A DNA stretch of 64,000 bases. Source: Spirilliplanes yamanashiensis (lineage in GTDB: Bacteria > Actinomycetota > Actinomycetes > Mycobacteriales > Micromonosporaceae). Below the pieces are notes generated by a model. The model searched no databases. It was given only the letters and a program-made list of their open reading frames with translations, and had not been told where the DNA came from. The stretch is taken from contig NZ_BOOY01000005.1 in assembly GCF_016863475.1 (NCBI RefSeq), forward strand, positions 180,688 through 244,687. Direction: 5' to 3'. The translations under genes and the position numbers were made by a program. Positions 35,072 to 43,586 of the stretch are shown here, in pieces (the stretch's first letter is position 1; each line of letters begins with the position of its first letter).

Positions 35072-35536
35072 ATGACCATCACGCGACCGTTCCGCGCGGT
35101 CTACCGGGGGCTGGTGTACCTGGCGAACTCCCCGCGGACGCTGATCTTCTCGTACCTCGGCATGATCCTGATCTCGGGCGTGCTCTACAGCTACTTCGAG
35201 GACGCCGAGCTGGGCGACGCGCTGTGGTGGTCCGTGGTGACCGCCTCGACGGTCGGCTACGGCGACATCTCGCCGGAGAGCCTGCCCGCCCGGCTGCTGG
35301 CCGCCCTCATGATCTCGGTCATGGTCCTGCTGGTGGTGCCGCTGATCACGGCCCACTTCGCCAGCAAGCTGATCGTGGACAGCGACGCGTTCCACCACGA
35401 GGAGCAGGAGGAGCTGAAGGAGAACCTGCGCCGGGTGCGCGAGCTGACCGAGCTGCTCGCCGAGCGCGCCGGCGTCACCGTGCCGGACAGCGCAGACCGG
35501 GCCGCGGCACCACCAGATCGATCAGGTACGCGTTGA
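35072..35536 (+). CDS. Two-helix potassium channel
   Basis: This 154-residue protein is a KcsA-like channel subunit: a first helix (about 22-42), the pore with selectivity filter TVGYGD, and a second helix (about 75-98), then a charged coiled-coil tail (EEQEELKENLRRVRELTELLAE) that probably forms the tetramer bundle. No RCK or nucleotide domain is attached. The 3' end overlaps the convergent hydrolase gene by 62 bases. Start ATG 35072 or 35063 cannot be told apart. Confidence 0.9.
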   Translation: MTITRPFRAVYRGLVYLANSPRTLIFSYLGMILISGVLYSYFEDAELGDALWWSVVTASTVGYGDISPESLPARLLAALMISVMVLLVVPLITAHFASKLIVDSDAFHHEEQEELKENLRRVRELTELLAERAGVTVPDSADRAAAPPDRSGTR

Positions 35537-37037
35537 CGGCGGCGGTGATGCACGGGGTGTCGGCGTAGGCGGTGTGCCCCTCGCCCTCCCACGTCAGCAC
35601 CTGCCCGGTGCCGAGCATGTCGGCCAGCTTCTGGGTGTTCTCGTACGGCGTGGCCGGGTCGCCGGTGGTGCCGACGACGAGGATGGGCGGGGCCCCCTCC
35701 GCGGCGCCGGTCGGGTACGGGTCGCGCTCGCCCGGCCAGAACACGCACGGCAGCATGCCGACCGCCAGCGGCGCCCCGAACAGCGGGTACGTCGCCCGCC
35801 ACTCGGCCTGCAGCCGCCGCACCTCGGCCGCGGTCACGCCGGCGGGGGCGTCGGCGCAGTTCACGACGAGGTTGGCGTCGAACATGTTCGTGTACTGCCC
35901 CTTCTCGTCGCGGTCGGCGTAGGCGTCGGCGAGGGCCAGGATGCCGTCGCCGTCGCCGCGGGCCAGGTCGGCCAGCGCCACGGCGAGCGGGCGCCAGCTG
36001 TCCTGCACGTACAGCGACGCCACCACCCCGTAGAACACCCAGCCGGAGGTGACGAGCCGGCCGTCGGACGCGCGCACCGGCGCCCGTTCGGCGGCGGCCA
36101 GCGCGGCGGTGAGCGCGGCGCGGGCGTCGGGGGCGACCGGGCAGCGGCCCGGCGTCGAGGCGCACCACGCGGCGAAGTTGGTGAAGGCGCGCTCGAAGCC
36201 CTGCGCCTGCCGCTCGGCACCCGCCACCGGGCCCTGGGCCGGGTCGATGGCGCCGTCGAGCACGAGCGCGCGGATGTTGCGCGGGTAGAGCTGGGCGTAC
36301 GTGGCGCCGAGCAGGGTGCCGTAGGAGTAGCCGAGGTAGGTCAGCTTCTCGTCGCCGACGGCGGTGCGGATGGCCTCCATGTCGTGCGCGGCCTGCTCGG
36401 TCGAGTAGGTCTGCAGGCGGCCGGCGTACGCGGTGCCGCACCGCGCGGCGATGCGTTCCTGCAGGTCGGCGACCCGGTCGAACTCGGCCTGGCTGACCGG
36501 GTCGGGGTCGGCGGCGAAGGAGGCGTCCTGGTCGGCGTCGCTGATGCACTCGACCGGGCTGGACCGCCCGACGCCGCGCGGGTCGAAGCCGACGATGTCG
36601 AAGCGCCGGGTCACGTCGGCGGGCAGGCCGCCGAGGGCGGCGCCGAACGACAGGTAGACGGCCGTGTCCACGCCGGACGCGCCGGGACCGCCCGGGTTGA
36701 CCAGCAGCGAGCCGATCCGGTCGCGCTGGTCGCGCGCGCGGGCCCGCAGCAGCGCGATCTCGTACGTGGCGCCGCCCGGGGGCGCCGACCAGTCCTGCGG
36801 GACGGTGACGGTGGCGCACTCGTACGTCATGCCGCTCGCGCCCCGGCCGATCACCTCCTCGGGCACCTCGGGGCACGGCCGCCAGGCGGCGGTGCCCGGC
36901 GCCGCCGCGGGCGGGGGCACCCGCACGCCGTCGCCGCCCGGCTCCTCGGCCGGGGCGACCACCGGCACGACGCAGCCGCCGGCGAGCAGCGCGGCGGTCA
37001 GCGGGACGGCGAGCAGGAGTCGGCGCAGGCGGGACAC
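35475..37037 (-). CDS. TAP-type alpha/beta hydrolase lipoprotein (tripeptidyl aminopeptidase-like)
   Basis: This 520-residue exported enzyme has a signal peptide with lipobox LAGGC (Cys at about 22), an alpha/beta-hydrolase core with the oxyanion region LLVNPGGPGASG, the nucleophile serine in LGYSYGTLLGATYA, and a TAP C-terminal domain carrying the acid (VGTTGDPATPY) and the histidine (EGEGHTAY). Actinomycete relatives cleave tripeptides from N-termini. The GTG at 37037 has TACCCT seven bases upstream (37045-37050 reversed). The last 20 codons lie antisense to the K+ channel gene. Confidence 0.92.
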   Translation of the reverse strand: MSRLRRLLLAVPLTAALLAGGCVVPVVAPAEEPGGDGVRVPPPAAAPGTAAWRPCPEVPEEVIGRGASGMTYECATVTVPQDWSAPPGGATYEIALLRARARDQRDRIGSLLVNPGGPGASGVDTAVYLSFGAALGGLPADVTRRFDIVGFDPRGVGRSSPVECISDADQDASFAADPDPVSQAEFDRVADLQERIAARCGTAYAGRLQTYSTEQAAHDMEAIRTAVGDEKLTYLGYSYGTLLGATYAQLYPRNIRALVLDGAIDPAQGPVAGAERQAQGFERAFTNFAAWCASTPGRCPVAPDARAALTAALAAAERAPVRASDGRLVTSGWVFYGVVASLYVQDSWRPLAVALADLARGDGDGILALADAYADRDEKGQYTNMFDANLVVNCADAPAGVTAAEVRRLQAEWRATYPLFGAPLAVGMLPCVFWPGERDPYPTGAAEGAPPILVVGTTGDPATPYENTQKLADMLGTGQVLTWEGEGHTAYADTPCITAAVNAYLIDLVVPRPGLRCPAR

Positions 37038-37056
37038 GGTCGGAAGGGTACCGACC
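37038..37056. promoter_or_regulatory. Palindrome over the hydrolase promoter
   Basis: GGTCGG-N7-CCGACC is a perfect 6-bp dyad that encloses the likely -10 box of the hydrolase gene and lies 29 bases before the ligase start. It could be an operator, but it could also be a short hairpin. Confidence 0.4.
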
Positions 37057-37084
37057 GTTCCTGGAAATCATGGACACTGTGCCG

Positions 37085-38152
37085 ATGGAGCTGCCCGTCA
37101 ACCCGCCCGTCAAGCCGATGCTGGCCAAGGCGGTCGCCGACATCCCGCCCGGCCAGGTGTACGAGCCGAAGTGGGACGGTTTCCGCTCGATCGTCTTCCG
37201 CGACGGCGCCGAGGTCGAGATCGGCAGCCGCAACGAGAAGCCGATGACCCGGTACTTCCCCGAGGTGGTCGAGGCGGTGCTGGCTAACTTCCCGCAGCGC
37301 GCCGTCGTCGACGGCGAGGTGATCGTCGCCGACACGGCCCGCAACACCCTCGACTTCGAGGCGCTGCAGCAGCGCATCCACCCCGCGGCGAGCCGGATCA
37401 AGCTGCTGAGCGAGACCACCCCGGCCAGCTTCGTCGCGTTCGACCTGCTGGCGCTGGGCGACGAGGACCTGACCGAGCGGCCGTTCGCCGAGCGCCGGGC
37501 GATGCTGGAGCGGTGCCTGGCGGACGCGAGCCCGCCCGTGCACGTCACCCCGGCGACCGACAACCTGGACACCGCCCGCCGGTGGTTCGCCGAGTTCGAG
37601 GGCGCCGGACTGGACGGGCTCATCGCCAAGGCCGCCGACCTGACGTACCAGCCGGACAAGCGGGTCATGACCAAGATCAAGCACAAGCGGACGGCGGACT
37701 GCGTGGTCGCCGGCTACCGGGTGCACAAGTCGGCCGACAACCGGATCGGCTCGCTGCTGCTCGGCCTCTACAACGACGAGGGCGTGCTGGCCAGCGTCGG
37801 GGTGATCGGGGCGTTCCCGGTGGCCGTGCGCGAGGAGCTGTTCGAGCGCATGCAGGGCTACGTGACGACGTTCGACGCCCACCCGTGGAACTGGGCGGCC
37901 CACGAGCAGGGCGAACGCACCCCGCGGCGCAACGAGCAGAGCCGCTGGAACGCCGGCAAGGACCTGTCGTTCACGCCGCTGCGTCCGGAGCTGGTGGTCG
38001 AGGTCCGCTACGACTACATGGAGGGCGAGCGGTTCCGGCACACCGCCCAGTTCGAGCGCTGGCGGCCCGACCGCGAGCCCCGCTCCTGCACCTACGACCA
38101 GCTCGAGCGACCCGTTCGCTTCAACCTGGCTGACGTGCTCTCCGGTGGGTAA
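37085..38152 (+). CDS. ATP-dependent DNA ligase (LigC type)
   Basis: This 355-residue ligase has the adenylation motif YEPKWDGFR with the acceptor Lys29, motif III (VAFDLLAL), motif IV (DGLIAKAAD), motif V (TKIKHKRTADCVVAGYR), and a C-terminal OB domain ending with RPVRF. It has no nuclease or polymerase domain. ATG 37085 gives the family N-terminus MELPVNPPVKPMLAK; an in-frame ATG at 37070 adds five residues. It could act with the LigD-type polymerase 3.4 kb upstream in end joining or base excision repair. Confidence 0.93.
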   Translation: MELPVNPPVKPMLAKAVADIPPGQVYEPKWDGFRSIVFRDGAEVEIGSRNEKPMTRYFPEVVEAVLANFPQRAVVDGEVIVADTARNTLDFEALQQRIHPAASRIKLLSETTPASFVAFDLLALGDEDLTERPFAERRAMLERCLADASPPVHVTPATDNLDTARRWFAEFEGAGLDGLIAKAADLTYQPDKRVMTKIKHKRTADCVVAGYRVHKSADNRIGSLLLGLYNDEGVLASVGVIGAFPVAVREELFERMQGYVTTFDAHPWNWAAHEQGERTPRRNEQSRWNAGKDLSFTPLRPELVVEVRYDYMEGERFRHTAQFERWRPDREPRSCTYDQLERPVRFNLADVLSGG

Positions 38153-38161
38153 GAGCCACGC

Positions 38162-39100
38162 ATGACAGTGGTGGTCCTGACCGGGGCGTCCAGCGGCATC
38201 GGCCGGGCCGCCGCGAAGCTCTGCGCCGCGCGCGGCGACCGGCTCGTGCTCGCCGCCCGCAGCCGGGCCGGGCTGGAGGCGCTGGCCGAGGCGCACGCGC
38301 CCGGCGCGCTCGTGCACACCGTCGACGTCGCCGACCGGGTCTCCGTCGAGGCGCTCGCCGACGCGGCGGTCGCCCGGTACGGCCGCATCGACGTGTGGGT
38401 CGACACCGCGGCGGTGATGGCGTACGGGCGCTTCGAGGACGTCCCGGCGGAGGTGTTCGACCAGGTCATCGCCACCGACCTGATCGGCAGCGCGAACGTG
38501 GCCCGCGCGGCGCTGCGGGTGTTCCGGTCCCAGGGGGCCGGCACGCTGGTGCTGACCGGCTCGCTGGTCGGGCACGTCACCGCGCCGTACATGTCGGCGT
38601 ACGCGACCGCCAAGTGGGGCCAGCGCGCCCTGGCCCGCACGCTGCGCCAGGAGACCCGCGACGCCAAGCACATCCACGTCTGCCAGGTGGTGCCCGGCGG
38701 CGTCGACACCCCGATCTATACCAGCGCCGCCAACTACGCGGGGCGGATCGGCCGCCCGCCGCCCCCGGTCGACACCGCGGAGCGGGTGGCCCGGGTCGCG
38801 CTGAAGCTCGCCGACCGGCCGCGCGCGGAGGCGTCGGTGGGGCTGACCAACCGGGTCGTCGAGTTCGGCTTCGCCGCGCTGCCGCGCGTCTACGACGCCC
38901 TGGTCGGGCCGATGATGCGCGCCGTCGCGCTGTCGGGGCGGCCGGTGGACCCGCACGAGGGCAACGTCTTCGCCTCGCGGACCCGCGACGACGGCGGGCC
39001 CGCCCGCTGGGGCCGCGGCGCCGCGGCCGCGGGGGCGGCGGCCGCGGCGGCGCTCTCCCTGGCCGGCGCGGTGGCCTTGCGTGCCCGGCGCGGCCGCTAG
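38162..39100 (+). CDS. Short-chain dehydrogenase/reductase with C-terminal membrane helix
   Basis: This 312-residue protein has the cofactor motif TGASSGIGRA, the catalytic serine in LTGSLVGHV and the YATAK tyrosine/lysine pair. The usual NNAG stabilising motif reads DTAA, an atypical change. After the catalytic domain comes a tail that ends in a hydrophobic Ala-rich helix and RARRGR, suggesting membrane attachment. It follows the ligase by nine bases, so the two may be cotranscribed. The substrate is unknown. Confidence 0.88.
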   Translation: MTVVVLTGASSGIGRAAAKLCAARGDRLVLAARSRAGLEALAEAHAPGALVHTVDVADRVSVEALADAAVARYGRIDVWVDTAAVMAYGRFEDVPAEVFDQVIATDLIGSANVARAALRVFRSQGAGTLVLTGSLVGHVTAPYMSAYATAKWGQRALARTLRQETRDAKHIHVCQVVPGGVDTPIYTSAANYAGRIGRPPPPVDTAERVARVALKLADRPRAEASVGLTNRVVEFGFAALPRVYDALVGPMMRAVALSGRPVDPHEGNVFASRTRDDGGPARWGRGAAAAGAAAAAALSLAGAVALRARRGR

Positions 39101-39117
39101 GGTCCAGACTGGTCGCC

Positions 39118-39951
39118 ATGGAGGCACCCGACACCCGTCCGCTGACGATCGGCGAGTTCGGCCGCCGGTCCGGCCTGTCGGTCAAGGCCCTGCGCCTGTA
39201 CGACCTGTCGGGCCTGCTGCCGCCCGACCACGTCGACCCGGCCAGCGGCTACCGCCGGTACGCCCCGGAGCAGCTCGACCGGGCCCGCCTGATCAGCCTG
39301 CTGCGCCGCCTCGACATGCCGCTGGCGGTCGTCGCCGAGGTGCTGGCGGCCGGCGAGGACGAGGCGCTGGTGCGGCTCGACCGCTGGTGGGCCGCGCAGG
39401 AGGAGTCGATGCAGGCCCGGCGCGGCACCCTGGAGTGGCTGCGCGGCCGGCTCGCCCGGGCCGACGAGCCGCGGCACTCGCACCCGGTGCTGCGCCGCGC
39501 GGTGCCCGACACGAAGGTGGCGGCGCTGCGCCGGGAGACGGACCAGCAGGGCCTGGTGGAGGCGATCCGGGCGGGGGAGTGGGAGCTGCGCGAGCACCTG
39601 GCCCCGGCCGGGGCGCGGACCACCGCCGAGCACTGGGTGATCTTCCAGAGCTTCGTGACGCCGGACAGCGAGGCGGAGGTCGAGGTGTGCGTGCCGTTCA
39701 CCGGGCCGGTCGAGCCGGCCGGGCGGATCGCGATCCGGGTGGAGGCGGCGCACGAGGAGGCGTACACGGTCGTGACCCGCGACGACTGCTGGTATCCGCG
39801 GATCATGCACGCCTACGACGCCGTCGAGGAGCACATCGCCGCCACGGGCGTCCCGGCCGGGCCCGCCCGGGAGGTCTACATCGCCTGCTGGGGCGACATT
39901 CAGGGCACCGACCCGTTCGTGTACGTGGCGCAGCCCGTCGCCAATGGGTAG
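39118..39951 (+). CDS. MerR family regulator with GyrI-like effector domain
   Basis: This 277-residue regulator has a MerR winged helix at the N-terminus (IGEFGRRSGLSVKALRLYD, then GYRRYAPEQLDRARLISLLRRLDMPL), a coiled-coil dimer helix, and a C-terminal GyrI-like ligand-binding domain (about 125-275) of the BmrR kind for hydrophobic ligands. No efflux pump lies directly beside it. CAGACT seven bases before the ATG suggests a leaderless message. Confidence 0.92.
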   Translation: MEAPDTRPLTIGEFGRRSGLSVKALRLYDLSGLLPPDHVDPASGYRRYAPEQLDRARLISLLRRLDMPLAVVAEVLAAGEDEALVRLDRWWAAQEESMQARRGTLEWLRGRLARADEPRHSHPVLRRAVPDTKVAALRRETDQQGLVEAIRAGEWELREHLAPAGARTTAEHWVIFQSFVTPDSEAEVEVCVPFTGPVEPAGRIAIRVEAAHEEAYTVVTRDDCWYPRIMHAYDAVEEHIAATGVPAGPAREVYIACWGDIQGTDPFVYVAQPVANG

Positions 39952-39965
39952 GGCCGCAACCTAGA

Positions 39966-39980
39966 TAGCCGTGCTACCTT
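39966..39980 (+). promoter_or_regulatory. PadR promoter and candidate autoregulatory palindrome
   Basis: TACCTT (39975-39980) lies seven bases before the padR GTG and overlaps the palindrome TAGC-CGT-GCTA (39966-39976). Autorepression by PadR at such a site would control the whole transporter operon. Confidence 0.55.
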
Positions 39981-39987
39981 CTCGGCC

Positions 39988-40326
39988 GTGGACACGGACC
40001 GGCGGGCGCAGTGGCTGCGCGGGGTGATCGACCTCTGCGTGCTCGGCGCCCTGCGCGACGGCGAGTCCTACGGCTACGAGATCGCCCGGCGGCTCGAGGC
40101 GGCCGGGCTCGGCCCCGTCCCCGGCGGCACCCTCTACCCCGTGCTGCTGCGGCTGGAGAAGACCGGCCACGTCACCGCCGACTGGCGGGCCGGCGCGGGC
40201 GGCCCCGCACGCAAGTACTACCGGATCAGCCCGCAGGGCCGGCAGACCCTCGCGGACGCCGGCGCCGACTGGCGGCGGTTCACCGCCGGCGCGGGCGCCC
40301 TGATGACGGGGGTGGCCACACCGTGA
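39988..40326 (+). CDS. PadR family transcriptional regulator
   Basis: This 112-residue protein has the PadR winged helix: LCVLGALRDGESYGYEIARRLE, then GTLYPVLLRLEKTGHV and the wing RKYYRISPQGRQTL. It is of the short PadR-s2 type. Its stop overlaps the ATPase gene (GTGA), so it is coupled to the ABC transporter it probably controls. Confidence 0.94.
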   Translation: MDTDRRAQWLRGVIDLCVLGALRDGESYGYEIARRLEAAGLGPVPGGTLYPVLLRLEKTGHVTADWRAGAGGPARKYYRISPQGRQTLADAGADWRRFTAGAGALMTGVATP

Positions 40327-41117
40327 GCACCGACGAATGGCTGCACGCGCTGGCGGCCGAACTGCGCCGGCGCGGCGTCGAGGCGGGCGCCGTCGTCGCC
40401 GAGGCGGCCAGCCACCTGCGCGAGAGCGGCGAGCCGCCGCTGACCGTGTTCGGCGCGCCCGCCGCGTACGCGGACGCGCTGGTCGACTCGCTGCGCACCC
40501 CGCGGCCGCGCAGCCACGGGCCCGTCCGGCTGGACGTGCGCGGCGTGACCAAGTCGTACGGCCGCCGCCGCGTCCTGACCGGGGTCGACCTCACCGTGCG
40601 CGCGGGCGAGGTGGCCGCGATCGTCGGCGCCAACGGCTGCGGCAAGAGCACGCTGCTGCGCATCTGCGCCGGGCTGGAGGCGCCCGACGCGGGCACCGTG
40701 CACCGCTCGGGCGCGCTCGGCTGGTGCCCGCAGGCCGGCGGCACCGCCGAGTTCCTCACCCCCGACGAGCACTTCACGCTGGTCGGCGCCGGGCGCGGCC
40801 TCGCGCGCCCCGCCGCCCGCGACGCCGGCCGCCGCGCCGCCGCCGGCGTCGACTGGGACCCGGCCGGGGCGCCGCAGGGCCGGCACCTGTCCGGCGGCAC
40901 CCGGCAGAAGCTCAACCTCGTGCTGGCCGGGCTCGGCGAGCCGGACCTGATGCTGCTGGACGAGCCGTACCAGGGCTTCGACCACGGCAGCTACCTCGAC
41001 TTCTGGGCGCAGGTGTGGGACTGGCGCGACGCCGGCCGCGCCGTGGTCGTGGTCACCCACCTGCTCGCCGCCGCCGACCGCGTCGACACCGTCCTCGACC
41101 TGGGAGGCCGCGCGTGA
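40323..41117 (+). CDS. ABC transporter ATPase with N-terminal HAAS-like helical domain
   Basis: This 264-residue protein has an N-terminal helical segment of about 60 residues (WLHALAAELRRRGVEAGAVVAEAASHL, then VFGAPAAYADALV) like the HAAS-type domain that often accompanies PadR regulators. A complete ATPase follows, with Walker A GANGCGKST, signature LSGGT, Walker B LMLLDEP and the switch His in VVTHLL. The GTG start overlaps padR and the stop overlaps the permease gene. Having this domain on the ATPase rather than as a separate protein is unusual as far as I know. Confidence 0.88.
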   Translation: MSTDEWLHALAAELRRRGVEAGAVVAEAASHLRESGEPPLTVFGAPAAYADALVDSLRTPRPRSHGPVRLDVRGVTKSYGRRRVLTGVDLTVRAGEVAAIVGANGCGKSTLLRICAGLEAPDAGTVHRSGALGWCPQAGGTAEFLTPDEHFTLVGAGRGLARPAARDAGRRAAAGVDWDPAGAPQGRHLSGGTRQKLNLVLAGLGEPDLMLLDEPYQGFDHGSYLDFWAQVWDWRDAGRAVVVVTHLLAAADRVDTVLDLGGRA

Positions 41118-41800
41118 AGGTCCTGACCGTCGCCGAGATGGCGCTGCGCGAGATCGTCCGCCGCCGCTCGGTGCTGCTGATCCTCGCCCTGCTGCCGCTC
41201 GCCTTCTACCTGAGCCGCCGCGACGGCCACCTCGGCCAGTCGATCCGCTTCGTCTGCCTCGGCATCGGCTGGGCGGTGTCCACGGCCGCCCTGTTCGCCG
41301 GCAACGCGGCCCGCGGCCTCGAACCGCGCCTGCGCCTGTCGGGCTACCGGGGGCGGGACCTGCACGGCGGGCGGCTGCTGGCCCTGTGGGTGCTCGGCGC
41401 CGCCCTGGCCGTCCCGTACTTCCTGCTGATCCTGCTCGACGACCAGCACCCCGGCATCCGGTACGCCTCCGTCGCGCTCATCCTGGCCGGGGTCGTCGCC
41501 GTCGCGCCGCCGTTCGGGCTGCTGCTGTCCGCCGTGCTGCCCCGCGAGCTGGAGGGCACCCTCGTGCTGCTCACCGTCGTCGGCCTGCAGATGCTCGTCG
41601 AGCCGGAGAGCCTGACCGCCAAGCTGCTGCCGTTCTGGTTCGTCCGCGAGATCGGCACGTACGCCGTCGACCTGACCGACGACGGCTACCTGCGGCGCGG
41701 CCTGCTGCACGCCGCCCTCACCCTGGCGGTGGTGCTGGTGGCGGGCACGGCGGCCGCGCTGACCCGGCTGCGGATCCGCCCGCCGGCCCGCCTGGCCTGA
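41114..41800 (+). CDS. ABC transporter permease
   Basis: This 228-residue protein has six hydrophobic segments and the layout of ABC-2-type exporters, with a soluble loop after the second helix (GYRGRDLHGGRLLALW). It overlaps the ATPase gene by four bases. The exported compound is unknown; PadR control points to a toxic or signal molecule. Confidence 0.85.
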   Translation: MKVLTVAEMALREIVRRRSVLLILALLPLAFYLSRRDGHLGQSIRFVCLGIGWAVSTAALFAGNAARGLEPRLRLSGYRGRDLHGGRLLALWVLGAALAVPYFLLILLDDQHPGIRYASVALILAGVVAVAPPFGLLLSAVLPRELEGTLVLLTVVGLQMLVEPESLTAKLLPFWFVREIGTYAVDLTDDGYLRRGLLHAALTLAVVLVAGTAAALTRLRIRPPARLA

Positions 41801-41803
41801 GCG

Positions 41804-42433
41804 TCACGGCGCCGCCGGCCGCCGGCCGCCGTGGCAGTCGGCGTGCCAGTCGGCGTGCCGGTCGAAGTCCACCGCCCACGCCCCGCACAGCTCGCAGGCG
41901 AACCCGGCGCTGTCGGAGCGGCCCGGCCCGTTGCGCGGCGCGCCGGTCTTCTGCCGGTACAGGTCCGCCGCGATCCACAGCGGCCGCCACTGCCGGGTGA
42001 CGATCTCCTGCGGCACCCCGAGCACGACGGCGAACCGGTCGACGAACGTCCACTTCGGGTGCATCTTGCCCGACAGCACCCGGGACACCGTCGCCTTGCT
42101 GTAGACGATCGCGTCGCCCAGCTCGCCCATGCCCGGGCTGCCGGCCTCGGTGTACGCCTGCTTCAGCTCGGCGGCCAGCACCGCCCCGGCGGTCTCGCTG
42201 TCGATGAGCCGCACCCGCCGCAGCACCCGCTCCTCGCTGGGCGCGATGACCAGGTCGGCGGGGGTGCCCCCGGCGTGGGCGGCGCGCCGCTCGGGCGGCT
42301 CCGGGGCGGCGTGCCGCGGCTGCCGGCCCGGCCCGCGCTCCGCCGGGGGCCCGGCGACGACCGGCACCTGCACGGCGGCGCCGACCGGCAGCTGGACGGC
42401 GGTGCCCGGCGGCACCTGCACCGTGGCGCTCAC
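41804..42433 (-). CDS. XRE-like regulator with C-terminal zinc-finger-like motif
   Basis: This 209-residue protein has a Pro-rich N-terminus, a helix-turn-helix (MGELGDAIVYSKATVSRVLSG, about residues 98-120) and a C-terminal C2H2-like motif (CELCGAWAVDFDRHADWHADC). The combination suggests a DNA-binding protein with a metal-stabilised end. The GTG at 42433 abuts a 784-base non-coding stretch that may hold its operators. It is convergent with the ABC permease gene. Confidence 0.78.
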   Translation of the reverse strand: MSATVQVPPGTAVQLPVGAAVQVPVVAGPPAERGPGRQPRHAAPEPPERRAAHAGGTPADLVIAPSEERVLRRVRLIDSETAGAVLAAELKQAYTEAGSPGMGELGDAIVYSKATVSRVLSGKMHPKWTFVDRFAVVLGVPQEIVTRQWRPLWIAADLYRQKTGAPRNGPGRSDSAGFACELCGAWAVDFDRHADWHADCHGGRRPAAP

Positions 42434-43217
42434 CGCAGGGCACTCGGGACGCGGCCGCTCCGGAGCGGGGCGGCGACGGCGATCACGGCGCGTTGCCGGA
42501 TCCGGATGGCGGGATCGGTACGGATGGTCACGAGGCTGCTCCCCGATGGTGGGTCCATGCTGGCCCCCGGCGTGCCGGGTGGTGACGGGCCGTCACTGCG
42601 CGACACATCTTGCACCTCGGACGGGGGGTCGGCCAACCGTCTCGTCACGCCCCGCAGTCGCCGCCGCGCAACGCGCCGCACCCCGCGCGAGCCGGCAATA
42701 AACCTTGTTGTGGCTCGCAACAAAACGGACGAATGTCCCGCGGAATGCCGGCCCGCGCATTCCTTCGCCGTTCGTGGCGGCGCCGGGCCGCCGCGGCGCC
42801 GGCGGTTGTGACGCAGCGTGTGGATCTTGCCCGCCGCGGCGGCGGGCAACGCGACGGTCGCGGCACCGGCGGGACCCGGGGACATCGGCGCAGGTGGCGG
42901 CCGGTGTGGACGCCGCCGGTCGAGGTCGCCCCGCGCTGCGCCGTCCACCGGCCTCGCCCTCGTTGTCCCGGCGCCCGGGTCACCCGTCGTGACGCCGGAA
43001 TGGGCGCGCCGGCGATCGTCCACCGTGGACAACGTGAGGACCCGGCGCATTCCTTCGCATTTCCCGATCCGATTCTTCCGGGCGCACGCCTTCCAAGTGC
43101 GCCAACCGCCCATACCGGACGGCCGTGTCACGCACGGTAGCCGGGCCCGCGGACGCCGGTGATCGGCGTTACGCGAAATTTTCTTTGTGCCAATTCACCC
43201 GGGGGTGTCGCGCGGCC
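42434..43217. other. Long non-coding stretch with inverted and direct repeats
   Basis: This is the longest gene-free stretch here. Open frames across it lack domain-like composition. It contains TTGTTG-N7-CAACAA (42705-42723), GGAATGC-N8-GCATTCC (42742-42763), a 10-bp-stem hairpin TTGCCCGCCG/CGGCGGGCAA (42827-42849), and a 14-base exact direct repeat GCGCATTCCTTCGC at 42755 and 43045. The end near 43165-43195 is unusually AT-rich. Operators of the XRE gene or a small RNA are possible. Confidence 0.55.
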
Positions 43218-43586
43218 TCAGTGGACCAGTAGCGCGACCAGCCGTTCCAGGTCCGCCGCCGGGTCCGTCGTGAGGCCCGTGTGGACCGGCCCGGCCTGCA
43301 GGATCGTGCTACGCGGGGCCGTCAGCCAGCGGAACCGCTCGCCCTGCCGCATGTCGCGCGCCGGGCCCTCGCCGTCGCAGGTGCGCTGCCAGCCGGCCAG
43401 CGCCACCGCCACCGCGTCCACGTCCGCGCCCGGGTCGAGCGCGAGCAGCCGCCCCGGCTCCAGGTGGGTGGCGACGGCGAGGAAGTCCTTCGGGCGGCAG
43501 TACAGGATCACGCCGACGTTGATCCGCTCGCCGCGCTCGACCCGCGGGACCGCCTGGACGGTGGCGTACTCGTACGGGGTCCTCAT
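43218..43586 (-). CDS. DUF3037 protein
   Basis: This 122-residue protein matches the DUF3037 family: YEYATVQAVPRVERGERINVGVILYCRPKDFL near its start and a C-terminal helical part. It overlaps the HipA-like kinase gene by four bases (ATGA). In many actinomycetes the two genes are paired, so it is probably a partner or substrate of the kinase. The mechanism is unknown. Confidence 0.88.
   Translation of the reverse strand: MRTPYEYATVQAVPRVERGERINVGVILYCRPKDFLAVATHLEPGRLLALDPGADVDAVAVALAGWQRTCDGEGPARDMRQGERFRWLTAPRSTILQAGPVHTGLTTDPAADLERLVALLVH

Noticed and set aside
42430..43131. A 233-codon minus-strand frame in the long non-coding gap
   Set aside because: No family resemblance, no ribosome binding site, and composition like random GC-rich DNA; it also runs through several dyads.
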